Source: a virus
Reading direction: 5' to 3' (one strand)
DNA length: 24,928 nt
Virus record (IMG/VR): IMGVR_UViG_3300022912_000043
Span: 1 to 24,928 of that record
The notes under the pieces were generated by a model. The model made no database searches. It was given only the letters and a program-made list of their open reading frames with translations, and had not been told where the DNA came from. Of the stretch, positions 8,602 to 14,592 are shown piece after piece. The position numbers and the translations under genes are program-made. Position 1 is the first letter of the stretch, and every line of letters starts with the position of its first letter.

Positions 8602-8963
8602 TCAGGTTTTTTTTTTTTTTTTTTTTTTTTCCCGTATTTCAAACGATATAATTCTTCGAAGGATAAATTTTCCAGTCCAGTATCTGAATTATCAGTTATG
8701 TTGGTGTTTATTTTTTGTGGCGATTTCCCAAACCCCCTATCTAAAATTTCCTGTGCCGCCCTTACGTCCCCTTTTAATGCCCGGTTGAACAGTGAAGTTA
8801 ATACCTTGTCTAATCCCGTTTCACTGCCATATTCCTTACCTAATACTTTTGATACTGCCTCTTTTAATTCTGGCAATATAGGAGGTCTGCCTTTTCTGTT
8901 TATCCTTGAATCACCTTTTTCGAAAGGTCTCATATTTTCTGGTGCGCCTCCTTTTCGTGCCAT
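8598..8963 (-). CDS. terS: Terminase small subunit-like protein with poly-lysine tail (121 aa)
   Basis: The N-terminus has FEKGDSRINRKGRPP, which fits the basic FkxGxSGNxxGRP-type motif of small terminase-like DUF5681 proteins. A helical region follows with LDKVLTSLFNRALKGDVRAAQEILDRGFGK, also usual there. The product should recognise viral DNA and bring it to the large subunit. It lies directly upstream of the large terminase and shares four nt with it. The C-terminus is odd: Gly, eight Lys, Pro-Glu, encoded by a pure run of 24 A. Length changes there would alter only the last few residues but could affect translation of the next gene. Confidence 0.8.
   Translation of the reverse strand: MARKGGAPENMRPFEKGDSRINRKGRPPILPELKEAVSKVLGKEYGSETGLDKVLTSLFNRALKGDVRAAQEILDRGFGKSPQKINTNITDNSDTGLENLSFEELYRLKYGKKKKKKKKPE
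8607..8630. repeat. 24-bp homopolymer (A on the coding strand)
   Basis: The plus strand shows 24 consecutive T, hence 24 A in the mRNA of the small terminase gene, coding for eight Lys just before Pro-Glu-stop. Such runs cause polymerase and ribosome slippage and vary by replication slippage. The exact length may also be a sequencing or assembly artefact. Confidence 0.9.
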
Positions 8964-9034
8964 TGTATTGTTGTTATATTGCAGTTATTTAGTACGAAAC
9001 CATTGTATCGCTATTTGATTGGCTATTTGTTTTG

Positions 9035-9256
9035 TTAATGCATGTCAAAATATTTAAAATAAAATTTGTCGAATTGTTTTTTAGTTTCAAAATGCCACAC
9101 CGTTCCATCATGTTCAACCAAATACGGATAGTCATCAATAAACACTTGGAATTTATCTTTTTGTAATTGCCCCGGATAACGAAAGATAAACCCTATGCTC
9201 CGTAAGTATTCAAAAAACCGTATATTCCCGCAAATATCATTTTTTAGTTTTGCCAT
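9035..9256 (-). CDS. Small protein of unknown function (73 aa)
   Basis: A 73-residue protein with many aromatic residues (FFEYLRSIGFIFRYPG, WHFETKKQFDKFYFKYFDMH). It resembles a compact alpha/beta protein, but I do not recognise it. Its ATG shares one base with the stop of the membrane protein gene before it (TAATG), so the two are likely translated together. It is followed by about 70 bp with no gene before the small terminase. An accessory late-operon role is the only inference offered. Confidence 0.6.
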   Translation of the reverse strand: MAKLKNDICGNIRFFEYLRSIGFIFRYPGQLQKDKFQVFIDDYPYLVEHDGTVWHFETKKQFDKFYFKYFDMH

Positions 9257-9489
9257 TATAAATAAGTTTTAAAATGTATTATCTCTACTATTGCCAAAAT
9301 TAAAACTATTGTTGAAAGAATGTCTATTGTGTCTAAATATTCGTAGATCAACACTATTAACGATGCTGTTATTGTCACGGGCCATAATATGCCGCCCCAA
9401 AAAGCGCGCACGCGTTCGTTGTCGTAATAAATCAACAACCCGATAAACATCAATATTGCACCTGATATGTAAATTATTATTAATTGCAT
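9256..9489 (-). CDS. Small membrane protein, possible holin-like (77 aa)
   Basis: Three hydrophobic segments are visible: about 2-21 (QLIIIYISGAILMFIGLLIY), 31-50 (WGGILWPVTITASLIVLIYE) and 56-74 (ILSTIVLILAIVEIIHFKT). Short charged loops (DNERVR, EYLDT) separate them. It should sit in the inner membrane. Size and topology would allow a holin, which makes the lysis hole, but no endolysin gene lies next to it in this window, so that is a guess. It is the first well-supported gene after the promoter at 9602-9632. Confidence 0.65.
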   Translation of the reverse strand: MQLIIIYISGAILMFIGLLIYYDNERVRAFWGGILWPVTITASLIVLIYEYLDTIDILSTIVLILAIVEIIHFKTYL

Positions 9490-9596
9490 AGGTAAAAAGG
9501 CATTACTTCAATATGGATTATACACCCCAATAATTCAGTATCATATAATTGCCATCCGCAATACCTCAATACTTGCTTATTGTTTATTAGTTTCAT
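9480..9596 (-). CDS. Possible small leader ORF (38 aa)
   Basis: A 38-codon frame starts with ATG at 9594-9596 and overlaps the start of the membrane protein gene by 10 nt. The product begins MKLINNKQVLRYCGWQLYD and has three Cys. The ATG lies only six nt past the -7 element of a strong promoter match, so the mRNA would have almost no leader. It could be a leaderless gene, a translational lead-in for the membrane protein, or a chance frame. Confidence 0.4.
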   Translation of the reverse strand: MKLINNKQVLRYCGWQLYDTELLGCIIHIEVMPFYLCN

Positions 9597-9601
9597 TTTG
9601 A

Positions 9602-9632
9602 CAAAGTTACGTTTTTATATTGACTTATCAAA
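9602..9632 (-). promoter_or_regulatory. Bacteroidota-type promoter for the late operon
   Basis: On the minus strand TTTG (9629-9632), 19 nt, then TAACTTTG (9602-9609) match the Bacteroidota primary-sigma consensus at both elements with ideal spacing. It lies just after the end of the early gene at 9643 and ahead of the membrane protein, terminase and structural genes, so it could drive late transcription. No operator-like palindrome is evident around it. Confidence 0.75.
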
Positions 9633-9642
9633 GTTAATAGTT

Positions 9643-9978
9643 TCAGTGAAATCGTTTTATTTTATACCTTTTAAAATCTTCGAAACTATTTATTTCATTT
9701 CGCATTGACAATATCCTGAATTTTTCACAAAAATCAAACATTTCATCAAATGTAAACTTTCTTTTTAATTCCGCTCCGTGTTTCACCACAAAATTAATTG
9801 ATTCTTTGCCAAATAAAAAAGGCGCTTGCTTAACTGTTTGCCAAACATTAAAATCACAATAATCCTGAAGTACTGAATATTTTGAAACTTCGATATCTGT
9901 TTTTAATTTCAAATATGATAACTTATCAGCATCAATTTCACATTGCGCCGCCCAATTATTTAAATCTTCAAAACTCAT
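9643..9978 (-). CDS. Unknown protein following the helicase (111 aa)
   Basis: A 111-residue protein, probably helical, with FTFDEMFDFCEKFRILSMRN and SFEDFKRYKIKRFH near its end. It overlaps the helicase gene by 11 nt and is the last gene of the early/replication group before the late promoter. I do not recognise a family. Coupling to the helicase suggests a replication-associated role, which is inference only. Confidence 0.65.
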   Translation of the reverse strand: MSFEDLNNWAAQCEIDADKLSYLKLKTDIEVSKYSVLQDYCDFNVWQTVKQAPFLFGKESINFVVKHGAELKRKFTFDEMFDFCEKFRILSMRNEINSFEDFKRYKIKRFH

Positions 9979-10924
9979 TGTTTGTTTTTACTTGAAAATC
10001 AAATGACTTAAAATTAAAATCAGTATCAGTCATCAATAAACGCAACCTGTTAAATTCGTAAACAATATCTAAAGTGTTCCCGGTTCCACGTTTGTTAACC
10101 AAGCGCATAGCACCAAAATCTTTATTGAATTCATCTTCATTTTCAAAAAGGCTGGCTGTTATATAAAAATCACAATTATCGATTATCTTCTCTGAACTCC
10201 TGACTTTGTCCGATAAGTCCCTATCTACTTTAGATCCGCCTTTTGAAACATGGCACACCAGGAATATCAATATTTTCCATTTATTAGCCAATTCCTTTAA
10301 TTCCTTTGAATGTTTTGAATATAGTTCCGTTTCACTTCCTTTACCTCCCATACCTGCCAAACCGTCAACAATCAAAATATCTATACGTTTATTTTGCAGC
10401 CTAAATTTGTTTAATAATTTTTCATATTGTTCGGTTTGCAAAGATGTATTTTCGGTAATAAAAAAACGGTTTTTAAACATCGGGGCAACCGTTGTACTAA
10501 AAAATTTCTTTGCATCTATTTTTTTTGTTTTATTATTGTGATATTCTAATTCTGCATGAGGGTTATACCCGTCCGCTGGCTCAACCGACATGTCTATTAA
10601 CCTATTTATTATTTGCGTTGCCCCCATTTCCATAGTTGAATAAATGCAACTTCCAAGCCCCTGTGTGATATTTTCGTAAGCAATATTTAAAGCCAATAAA
10701 CTTTTTTTAGTACCCCCGTAACCAATTATCGGGACCAATTTCCCCCTCAATTTGCCTTTAAATTCTTTGTTCCATGGTTCAAATTTCAGACTCAATTTAT
10801 TGTTTTCAGGTAAAATAGAGTCGTACCATTCACCGCCCCACTCAGCAACTTCCTTGCACACAAGTTCATCACTTACAAGTGGCAATTTCTCGAATTCATC
10901 TATATTTTTCGGAAATGGGGTCAT
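9968..10924 (-). CDS. Replicative helicase / RecA-fold ATPase, RepA-like (318 aa)
   Basis: The protein has the core of the RepA/DnaB-type RecA fold: a P-loop variant PIIGYGGTKKS (68-75, with Lys-Ser at the end), a second element CIYSTMEMG, Walker B in ILIVDGLAGMGG (Asp187) and the switch His in FLVCHVSKGG (His225). It has about 60 residues before the P-loop and no separate DnaG-binding domain, so it is closer to phage/plasmid RepA-type ring helicases than to full DnaB. It should unwind phage DNA at the fork. It overlaps the small upstream gene by ATGA and follows the replication-initiation-like gene. Confidence 0.85.
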   Translation of the reverse strand: MTPFPKNIDEFEKLPLVSDELVCKEVAEWGGEWYDSILPENNKLSLKFEPWNKEFKGKLRGKLVPIIGYGGTKKSLLALNIAYENITQGLGSCIYSTMEMGATQIINRLIDMSVEPADGYNPHAELEYHNNKTKKIDAKKFFSTTVAPMFKNRFFITENTSLQTEQYEKLLNKFRLQNKRIDILIVDGLAGMGGKGSETELYSKHSKELKELANKWKILIFLVCHVSKGGSKVDRDLSDKVRSSEKIIDNCDFYITASLFENEDEFNKDFGAMRLVNKRGTGNTLDIVYEFNRLRLLMTDTDFNFKSFDFQVKTNNEF

Positions 10925-11184
10925 GATCTTTTATGATAAGCCGTTATTAAACTGGCATAACAAAACGGCAAATATTTTTTATAGTCTTTTACTATTTCCG
11001 TTCTTATTTGTTTTAGCCTCGAAACATACATGACACTCCCTGACACCCATTTTATTAATTTGTCAGAAATATATAACAATTCCTTTTCGGTCATGTCTTT
11101 AATTCGCAACGATAATACCAAATCATTCAGGAAATTGTCAATTTCTTCCTGTGTTTGCTTTTCATTAAGGTCTTTAAATTGCAT
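10921..11184 (-). CDS. Small helical protein between initiator and helicase (87 aa)
   Basis: An 87-residue helical protein (LNEKQTQEEIDNFLNDLVLS onward, ending KRS) with no Cys cluster except a single FCYAS. It sits between the initiation-like gene and the helicase, two nt after the former and overlapping the latter by four nt. Helicase loaders or helicase accessory proteins often occupy this place, but nothing in the sequence proves that. I do not recognise a family. Confidence 0.6.
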   Translation of the reverse strand: MQFKDLNEKQTQEEIDNFLNDLVLSLRIKDMTEKELLYISDKLIKWVSGSVMYVSRLKQIRTEIVKDYKKYLPFCYASLITAYHKRS

Positions 11185-11186
11185 GA

Positions 11187-11855
11187 TTATCTTTTTAATT
11201 GTGGTGTTGTATTTTGTTTTGATTTTAATATTTCATCATTCCATCTTTGCCCGTTCAAAAATGTTGATGGGAGTGGTCTGTATTGTTTATCTGGATATTG
11301 TTTTATCCATTCAGGAACTATTCTAATAATTGTTTCACGTTCTTCATCTTTTAACGCCCCCCATTTATTTAAGCATTTTTGTTTATCTCCTGCCTTTCGA
11401 TCATATAAATTCCAAAAATTTTCAAATCCTTCTTTATCTTTAACTTTGTCCTTATCCTTGTCTTTATCTTTAGCCCCTTGTAAGGAGCTTATAAGGAGCT
11501 TATTGTTTTTTATTAATTTATATTTATTTAAAATTTTAATAACTGAATTATGTGCCCTATTTTCAATATTTAATTCTCCATATTGGAATTCAATAAATGA
11601 AGGAATAAACCATTTCGAACCTGAATTAATTTCTACAATTCTTTTTTCATCTGTATTGAAAAATCTCATTGCATCTTCTTTATTAATTGGCAAATCTATT
11701 CCAATATAAATTTGAGCTATGTCAAAATCTACAATCCATATTCCCGCATGGTCACAATCGTGATATAAATAATCCCAAAGCACCTTATAAGCCCCTTGCA
11801 AGCCCCTTATAAATGGTTTTTTGTATTTGTTTGTATCTGTAAATCGTTTAGCCAT
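11187..11855 (-). CDS. Phage replication initiation-like protein (222 aa)
   Basis: The N-terminal 100 residues (FTDTNKYKKPFIRGLQGAYK, CDHAGIWIVDFDIAQIYIG) resemble the winged-helix N-domain of phage replication/DnaD-like proteins. A low-complexity linker KDKDKDKVKDKEG (about 130-142) follows, encoded by a hexamer-like DNA repeat at 11440-11480. The C-terminal part FENFWNLYDRKAGDKQKC and PLPSTFLNGQRWNDEI matches the ending of many phage replication proteins that bind or load the helicase. It is the first gene after a promoter and an unusually structured leader, and it precedes the helicase, fitting a DNA-binding initiator or loader. Confidence 0.75.
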   Translation of the reverse strand: MAKRFTDTNKYKKPFIRGLQGAYKVLWDYLYHDCDHAGIWIVDFDIAQIYIGIDLPINKEDAMRFFNTDEKRIVEINSGSKWFIPSFIEFQYGELNIENRAHNSVIKILNKYKLIKNNKLLISSLQGAKDKDKDKDKVKDKEGFENFWNLYDRKAGDKQKCLNKWGALKDEERETIIRIVPEWIKQYPDKQYRPLPSTFLNGQRWNDEILKSKQNTTPQLKR

Positions 11856-11870
11856 AACTCACACTGTTAT

Positions 11871-11980
11871 AGGACAAAGTCCTGTAAGGGTGCGATTACC
11901 AAATGAGATTTGATACCTTACAGGAACAATGTCTATTTTATAAATACTATTTTATCTGAATTTCTCATTTGATAATCGCA
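11871..11980 (-). promoter_or_regulatory. Structured 5' leader with interleaved stems (candidate RNA switch)
   Basis: Two long complementary pairs occur in alternating order. P1: 11963-11980 pairs with 11891-11908 over 18 positions, 17 Watson-Crick and one G-U if the minus strand is transcribed. P2: 11916-11924 pairs with 11881-11889 over nine perfect bases, extended by GACA/TGTC farther out. Order along the RNA is P1a, P2a, P1b, P2b, the topology of a pseudoknot or of mutually exclusive folds. A third hairpin, AGGAC-TTT-GTCCT (11871-11883), uses the P2b bases and ends 15 nt before the initiator ATG. A promoter match lies just upstream, so the block would be the mRNA leader. Confidence 0.7.
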
Positions 11981-11983
11981 TTA

Positions 11984-12014
11984 CAAATATACAAAGAACA
12001 ATCGACTTAATCAA
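11984..12014 (-). promoter_or_regulatory. Candidate promoter for the replication operon
   Basis: On the minus strand TATATTTG (11984-11991) matches the -7 consensus TAnnTTTG. At 19 nt upstream is TTGA (12011-12014), part of aTTG and a partial -33 match. The predicted start point falls at the edge of the interleaved-stem leader, which would make those stems the first bases of the mRNA. Confidence 0.5.
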
Positions 12015-12027
12015 TTAATTTTATTGA

Positions 12028-12276
12028 CTATTTCAGGTCTATTTCAACTGTCCATAATATTTCCATATCGGTTATATTTATCCATTTAGCAGTTATTATC
12101 CCCTCGCAATCTGCATGTGGGTAATAATTTTTTATAACATCGTGAGTTTTTTCTTCTTCTGTAAATTGATAATATACAGTGTCTCCTATGTTGAAATTAT
12201 AATCAACTTCAACATATGTAAAAGGTTCTGCATCTTTGAATGTAAATACTATTATTTGTTTCATGTTTTTTTTCAT
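12028..12276 (-). CDS. Small beta-rich protein of unknown function (82 aa)
   Basis: An 82-residue protein with short strands (QIIVFTFKDAEPFTYVEVDY, GDTVYYQFTEEEKTHDVI, EILWTVEIDLK), possibly an SH3-like or OB-like small barrel; I do not recognise it. ATG is taken at 12274-12276; a second Met four codons later is also possible. A 20-bp motif shared with the CII-like gene lies 16 nt upstream of this ATG, suggesting that the two genes are co-regulated. The gene ends about 50 nt before the replication operon promoter. Confidence 0.65.
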   Translation of the reverse strand: MKKNMKQIIVFTFKDAEPFTYVEVDYNFNIGDTVYYQFTEEEKTHDVIKNYYPHADCEGIITAKWINITDMEILWTVEIDLK

Positions 12277-12292
12277 TGTATTTATTTAAATG

Positions 12293-12312
12293 TGAATATA
12301 CATCTTAGTTAG
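12293..12312 (-). promoter_or_regulatory. Leader motif shared with 18724-18743 (copy 1)
   Basis: The minus strand reads CTAACTAAGATGTATATTCA; 17 of 20 bases equal the copy at 18724-18743. In both places the motif ends exactly 16 nt before a start codon. It overlaps the stop codon of the 99-aa gene. It does not fit the usual promoter consensus, so it may be an operator or a leader element. Confidence 0.6.
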
Positions 12313-12608
12313 CGAACATACGTCACAACTAATTCTCCTTCTATAACTTGCGTCGGTGGTAAACGAGTTATGTCACTTTTCATTATTTGAATTGCTTGGT
12401 CTAATGGCATTGATTTAATCAATGCAGCACAAATATTAATATCTAAAGTACGTTCGCTAACAACTTCGTTATTGCAGAAATTTAATTCAGCCATTGACTC
12501 AATAAATGCTTCAACACTCATCACTGGTACAGTTTCACTATAACTGATTTCAATATGTGCATTAGTATTTTTAAAAAATAGTTTTCTTAATTCTTTTTCT
12601 GTTTTCAT
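12309..12608 (-). CDS. Unknown early protein (99 aa)
   Basis: A 99-residue protein, helical in the middle (VMSVEAFIESMAELNF, DINICAALIKSMPLDQAIQI) and ending in a strand-like VIEGELVVTYVR. No motif or membrane segment is visible. It starts right after the 89-aa gene and its end overlaps the shared leader motif of the next gene. No function is recognised. Confidence 0.6.
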   Translation of the reverse strand: MKTEKELRKLFFKNTNAHIEISYSETVPVMSVEAFIESMAELNFCNNEVVSERTLDINICAALIKSMPLDQAIQIMKSDITRLPPTQVIEGELVVTYVR

Positions 12609-12609
12609 G

Positions 12610-12879
12610 TTATGAATTTTGATATTTATCTTTTAATTTTAACATCTCTGCCAAATCTATAATCAACACCTCAGCCGCTTCACGCGACAAATTAAATGAA
12701 CTTACATTTATTTTTCCACGAACTAATCTTGAAATAATTCTCGGCTTATAATTATGGTCGATTATTTGAAATTCAATATGAAACCCGTCACCCTCTTTAA
12801 TTACAGTTACCCGGCGATTATGAAGCTTTGAACTGATTCCATTTGTGTAAACTGTGTGTCGTATTTTAGCCTTTTTCAT
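12610..12879 (-). CDS. Small basic early protein (89 aa)
   Basis: An 89-residue basic protein opening with alternating strands (KIRHTVYTNGISSKLHNRRV, DGFHIEFQIIDHNYKPRIIS) and closing with a helix (SREAAEVLIIDLAEMLKLKD). Such a beta-rich basic body with a C-terminal helix could bind nucleic acid, but I cannot name a family. It is separated by one base from the next gene, so both should be on one mRNA. Confidence 0.6.
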   Translation of the reverse strand: MKKAKIRHTVYTNGISSKLHNRRVTVIKEGDGFHIEFQIIDHNYKPRIISRLVRGKINVSSFNLSREAAEVLIIDLAEMLKLKDKYQNS

Positions 12880-12906
12880 TTTGTTTAATTAAATATAGAA
12901 GAGTTA

Positions 12907-13167
12907 TCAATCAGATTGCCTATCCTCACAATCAAAATCATTTACTAAGCAAGTATTATTATCTGTATTTCTTGTTGGACAATAATGGGTAAAGCATCGG
13001 CAAACCGTCGTTTCGCTCTTTATAATATCGTGCATAGAAAATAATTTTACTGCTGCATCAAATCCCTTTGTAAACACTCGAATATCACCATTATAATAAA
13101 TATCTAAATTTTCTTTTGCTTTCTCAATTGCCTTACTTTTCAATTGTTCAATTTCTTTTTTATTCAT
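12907..13167 (-). CDS. Small protein with C-terminal Cys cluster (86 aa)
   Basis: The start is taken at ATG 13165-13167 (MNKKEIEQLKSKAIEKAKEN); the longer frame opens only with TTG. The first half is a charged helix and a folded middle part, followed by a C-terminal segment with six Cys and one His (VCRCFTHYCPT, then TCLVNDFDCED). The cluster could bind zinc or form disulfides; there is no signal peptide, so metal binding is more likely. Function unknown. A 105-bp gap to the secreted protein gene upstream holds no gene. Confidence 0.6.
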   Translation of the reverse strand: MNKKEIEQLKSKAIEKAKENLDIYYNGDIRVFTKGFDAAVKLFSMHDIIKSETTVCRCFTHYCPTRNTDNNTCLVNDFDCEDRQSD

Positions 13168-13272
13168 AATATTTAGTGTAAAATCCGTATTATTCCACAA
13201 TTTAGACAGAAACGTTATAAAACAGTTGAAACCAGGAACAAAGTCAATCCTTCAGCTATCAAGAATCCGCTT

Positions 13273-13572
13273 TCATAACCTTTTATATTTAGTTTTTCCG
13301 TTACGAACAACAATCCGTTTTTTTTCAACTAAAAAAATCTTATACTCATTCATCATTTGAAAATAATCCGATTGAGTCAATTCTTTTTCAATGTCAACTT
13401 TCACATCCGGAAAATGGATGTTTAACTTTTCAGTTACCTTTTCAATTGTTGTAATTTTATGTCTTTTGGTATCATAAATACCTTTTACGTAAACCACATA
13501 ACCAATTGAATCGGTTTGCGATATTGCCGAAAATGATGCGGCAATGAATAAGAATATTATTAGTTTTTTCAT
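13273..13572 (-). CDS. Small secreted/periplasmic protein (99 aa)
   Basis: The N-terminus MKKLIIFLFIAASFSAISQ is a classic signal peptide with likely cleavage after SAISQ or close by, leaving about 80 residues. There is no lipobox Cys. The mature part is basic and alpha/beta (YVVYVKGIYDTKRHKITTIE, VEKKRIVVRNGKTKYKRL). Export by an early-region phage gene suggests a host-envelope role such as superinfection exclusion or lysogenic conversion, but this is inference. It is controlled by a promoter/leader block nearly identical to the one at 18403-18480. Confidence 0.7.
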   Translation of the reverse strand: MKKLIIFLFIAASFSAISQTDSIGYVVYVKGIYDTKRHKITTIEKVTEKLNIHFPDVKVDIEKELTQSDYFQMMNEYKIFLVEKKRIVVRNGKTKYKRL

Positions 13573-13641
13573 TTTGTTCTGATTTGATTTAAAACGAAAG
13601 TATGACCATTTAAGTCAATGTGAAATGATTTTTATCATGTT
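13564..13641 (-). repeat. 78-bp duplicated promoter/leader block (copy 1)
   Basis: From the first codons of the secreted protein gene upstream, 78 bp match 18403-18480 with only three differences. Inside are a palindrome ATGAT-AAAA-ATCAT (13625-13638) and a near -7 element TACTTTCG. Two of the three differences change both arms of the palindrome together (GTCAT to ATCAT and ATGAC to ATGAT), keeping its symmetry, which points to a selected operator or RNA hairpin. Confidence 0.85.
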
Positions 13642-13649
13642 TAATCATT

Positions 13650-13757
13650 TTATTTAAAAATAAATCTCAATAAAAACATCCAAATAAAACAACATAAAAC
13701 ACAGATAACAGTCCAAATCAATAATCTGATTTTTGGCGGGTAAATATTATTGTTCAT
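13650..13757 (-). CDS. Single-pass membrane micropeptide (35 aa)
   Basis: A 35-codon frame starts with ATG at 13755-13757 inside the end of the 58-aa gene. After MNNNIYPPKIR comes one hydrophobic stretch LLIWTVICVLCCFIWMFLLR, then FIFK. That is one membrane helix with positively charged flanks. It ends just before the duplicated promoter block. Small membrane peptides are frequent in phages, but the role is unknown. Confidence 0.5.
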   Translation of the reverse strand: MNNNIYPPKIRLLIWTVICVLCCFIWMFLLRFIFK

Positions 13758-13923
13758 TTCTTAGTATATTATTATTCAATATTTCAATCTCCCGGCGCAA
13801 TGATTTTAACCTTTTTATAATTAATACTTTTCCTGAGTCTGGAATCCAATGCCTATACGTCCATAACGAATATAATTCATTTGAATAGATACTCTTTGCA
13901 TGTTTCAATTTATCACTTTTCAT
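13747..13923 (-). CDS. Small basic protein (58 aa)
   Basis: The frame begins with ATG at 13921-13923, overlapping the stop of the winged-helix gene as ATGA, and gives 58 residues. It is basic and helical (MKSDKLKHAKSIYSNELYSL, then VLIIKRLKSLRREIEILNNN). The second half resembles a short amphipathic helix or coiled coil. The overlap pattern supports translation; function is unknown. Confidence 0.6.
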   Translation of the reverse strand: MKSDKLKHAKSIYSNELYSLWTYRHWIPDSGKVLIIKRLKSLRREIEILNNNILRNEQ

Positions 13924-14270
13924 AAGTTCAAAAGATTAAATTCATCTAATATAAACGGGTAATCTTTTTTCAACCATCTGCGCAAACTAATTTTGTTAAC
14001 AGGATGTTCTGGTAACTGTTCTGCAATTTGATACAAACTGTTTATATTTCCGTAATATTTTACCTCACCACAAACCTCTATAATCCCAATATTTAATAAA
14101 TCGGAAATTCTTTTTTTTATTCCTTCGTTGCTTAATTTAAGTTTTGCAGATAATCGATAACTATGTTGCCCAGGATTCCTATATAATTCACGAACAATCA
14201 ACGCGCAATGACTTTTAAATTTCCGCTTGTTCGTTTCATCAAAATAAGCGGATAAACTATTTGCTTTCAT
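13920..14270 (-). CDS. Winged-helix DNA-binding protein (116 aa)
   Basis: A winged-helix domain is readable at about 20-80: helix CALIVRELYRNPG, then HSYRLSAKLKLSNEGIKKRI as helix-turn-helix, SDLLNIGIIEVCGEVKYYG as the wing. The C-terminus LRRWLKKDYPFILDEFNLLN is a short helix. It probably binds DNA as a regulator or replication accessory. It overlaps the Cys-rich gene before it by 14 nt and the 58-aa gene after it by four nt, so it is part of a compact early operon. Confidence 0.7.
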   Translation of the reverse strand: MKANSLSAYFDETNKRKFKSHCALIVRELYRNPGQHSYRLSAKLKLSNEGIKKRISDLLNIGIIEVCGEVKYYGNINSLYQIAEQLPEHPVNKISLRRWLKKDYPFILDEFNLLNL

Positions 14271-14406
14271 AACTTAATAATTTTTTAATTCTGTAAATTA
14301 AACTCTCACTATATTTCAAACACCAGTTAGCATTTACCGATACATTAAACCGATATATCCGGCAATTTCCTTTTTTAAAATACTTGCAATATTTACAATG
14401 TTTCAT
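14257..14406 (-). CDS. Cys-rich small protein (49 aa)
   Basis: I take the start at ATG 14404-14406, since the protein then opens directly with its motif MKHCKYCKYFKKGNCRIY. It carries four Cys (CxxC, then C and a fourth in NANWCLKY), a spacing suited to one zinc site or cluster. The rest is basic (IYRIKKLLSYESK). A related but shorter Cys protein lies just upstream at 14485. Such proteins are common in phage early regions, with unknown roles. Confidence 0.6.
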   Translation of the reverse strand: MKHCKYCKYFKKGNCRIYRFNVSVNANWCLKYSESLIYRIKKLLSYESK

Positions 14407-14484
14407 TTTTAGTAGTTTTTGTAAAAAACCGCACCGGTTTGATAGTCGGGATATCACGGGTTTTATTCAGTAACAAAACAAAAT

Positions 14485-14592
14485 TCATTTTCTTTTCTTA
14501 AAAGTTCCACAATTATTATTTCCTTTTTGCGGTTGAAAATACCATTTATATTCACAGATTTTAAATCGTTTACAGTTCTCACATTTTCTCAT
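14485..14592 (-). CDS. Cys-rich micropeptide (35 aa)
   Basis: A 35-codon frame starts with ATG at 14590-14592 within the last codons of the HNH gene, in another frame. The product is MRKCENCKRFKICEYKWYFQ followed by PQKGNNNCGTFKKRK, with four Cys that may hold one metal ion. Its CxxC-x-x-F pattern resembles that of the 49-aa protein downstream. The overlap and shared motif support it as a real gene. Confidence 0.55.
   Translation of the reverse strand: MRKCENCKRFKICEYKWYFQPQKGNNNCGTFKKRK

Noticed and set aside
8598-8640. Small and large terminase fused by slippage on the poly(A) run
   Set aside because: The frame of the large subunit has a TGA directly before its ATG, so a shifted ribosome stops there; no fusion is possible.
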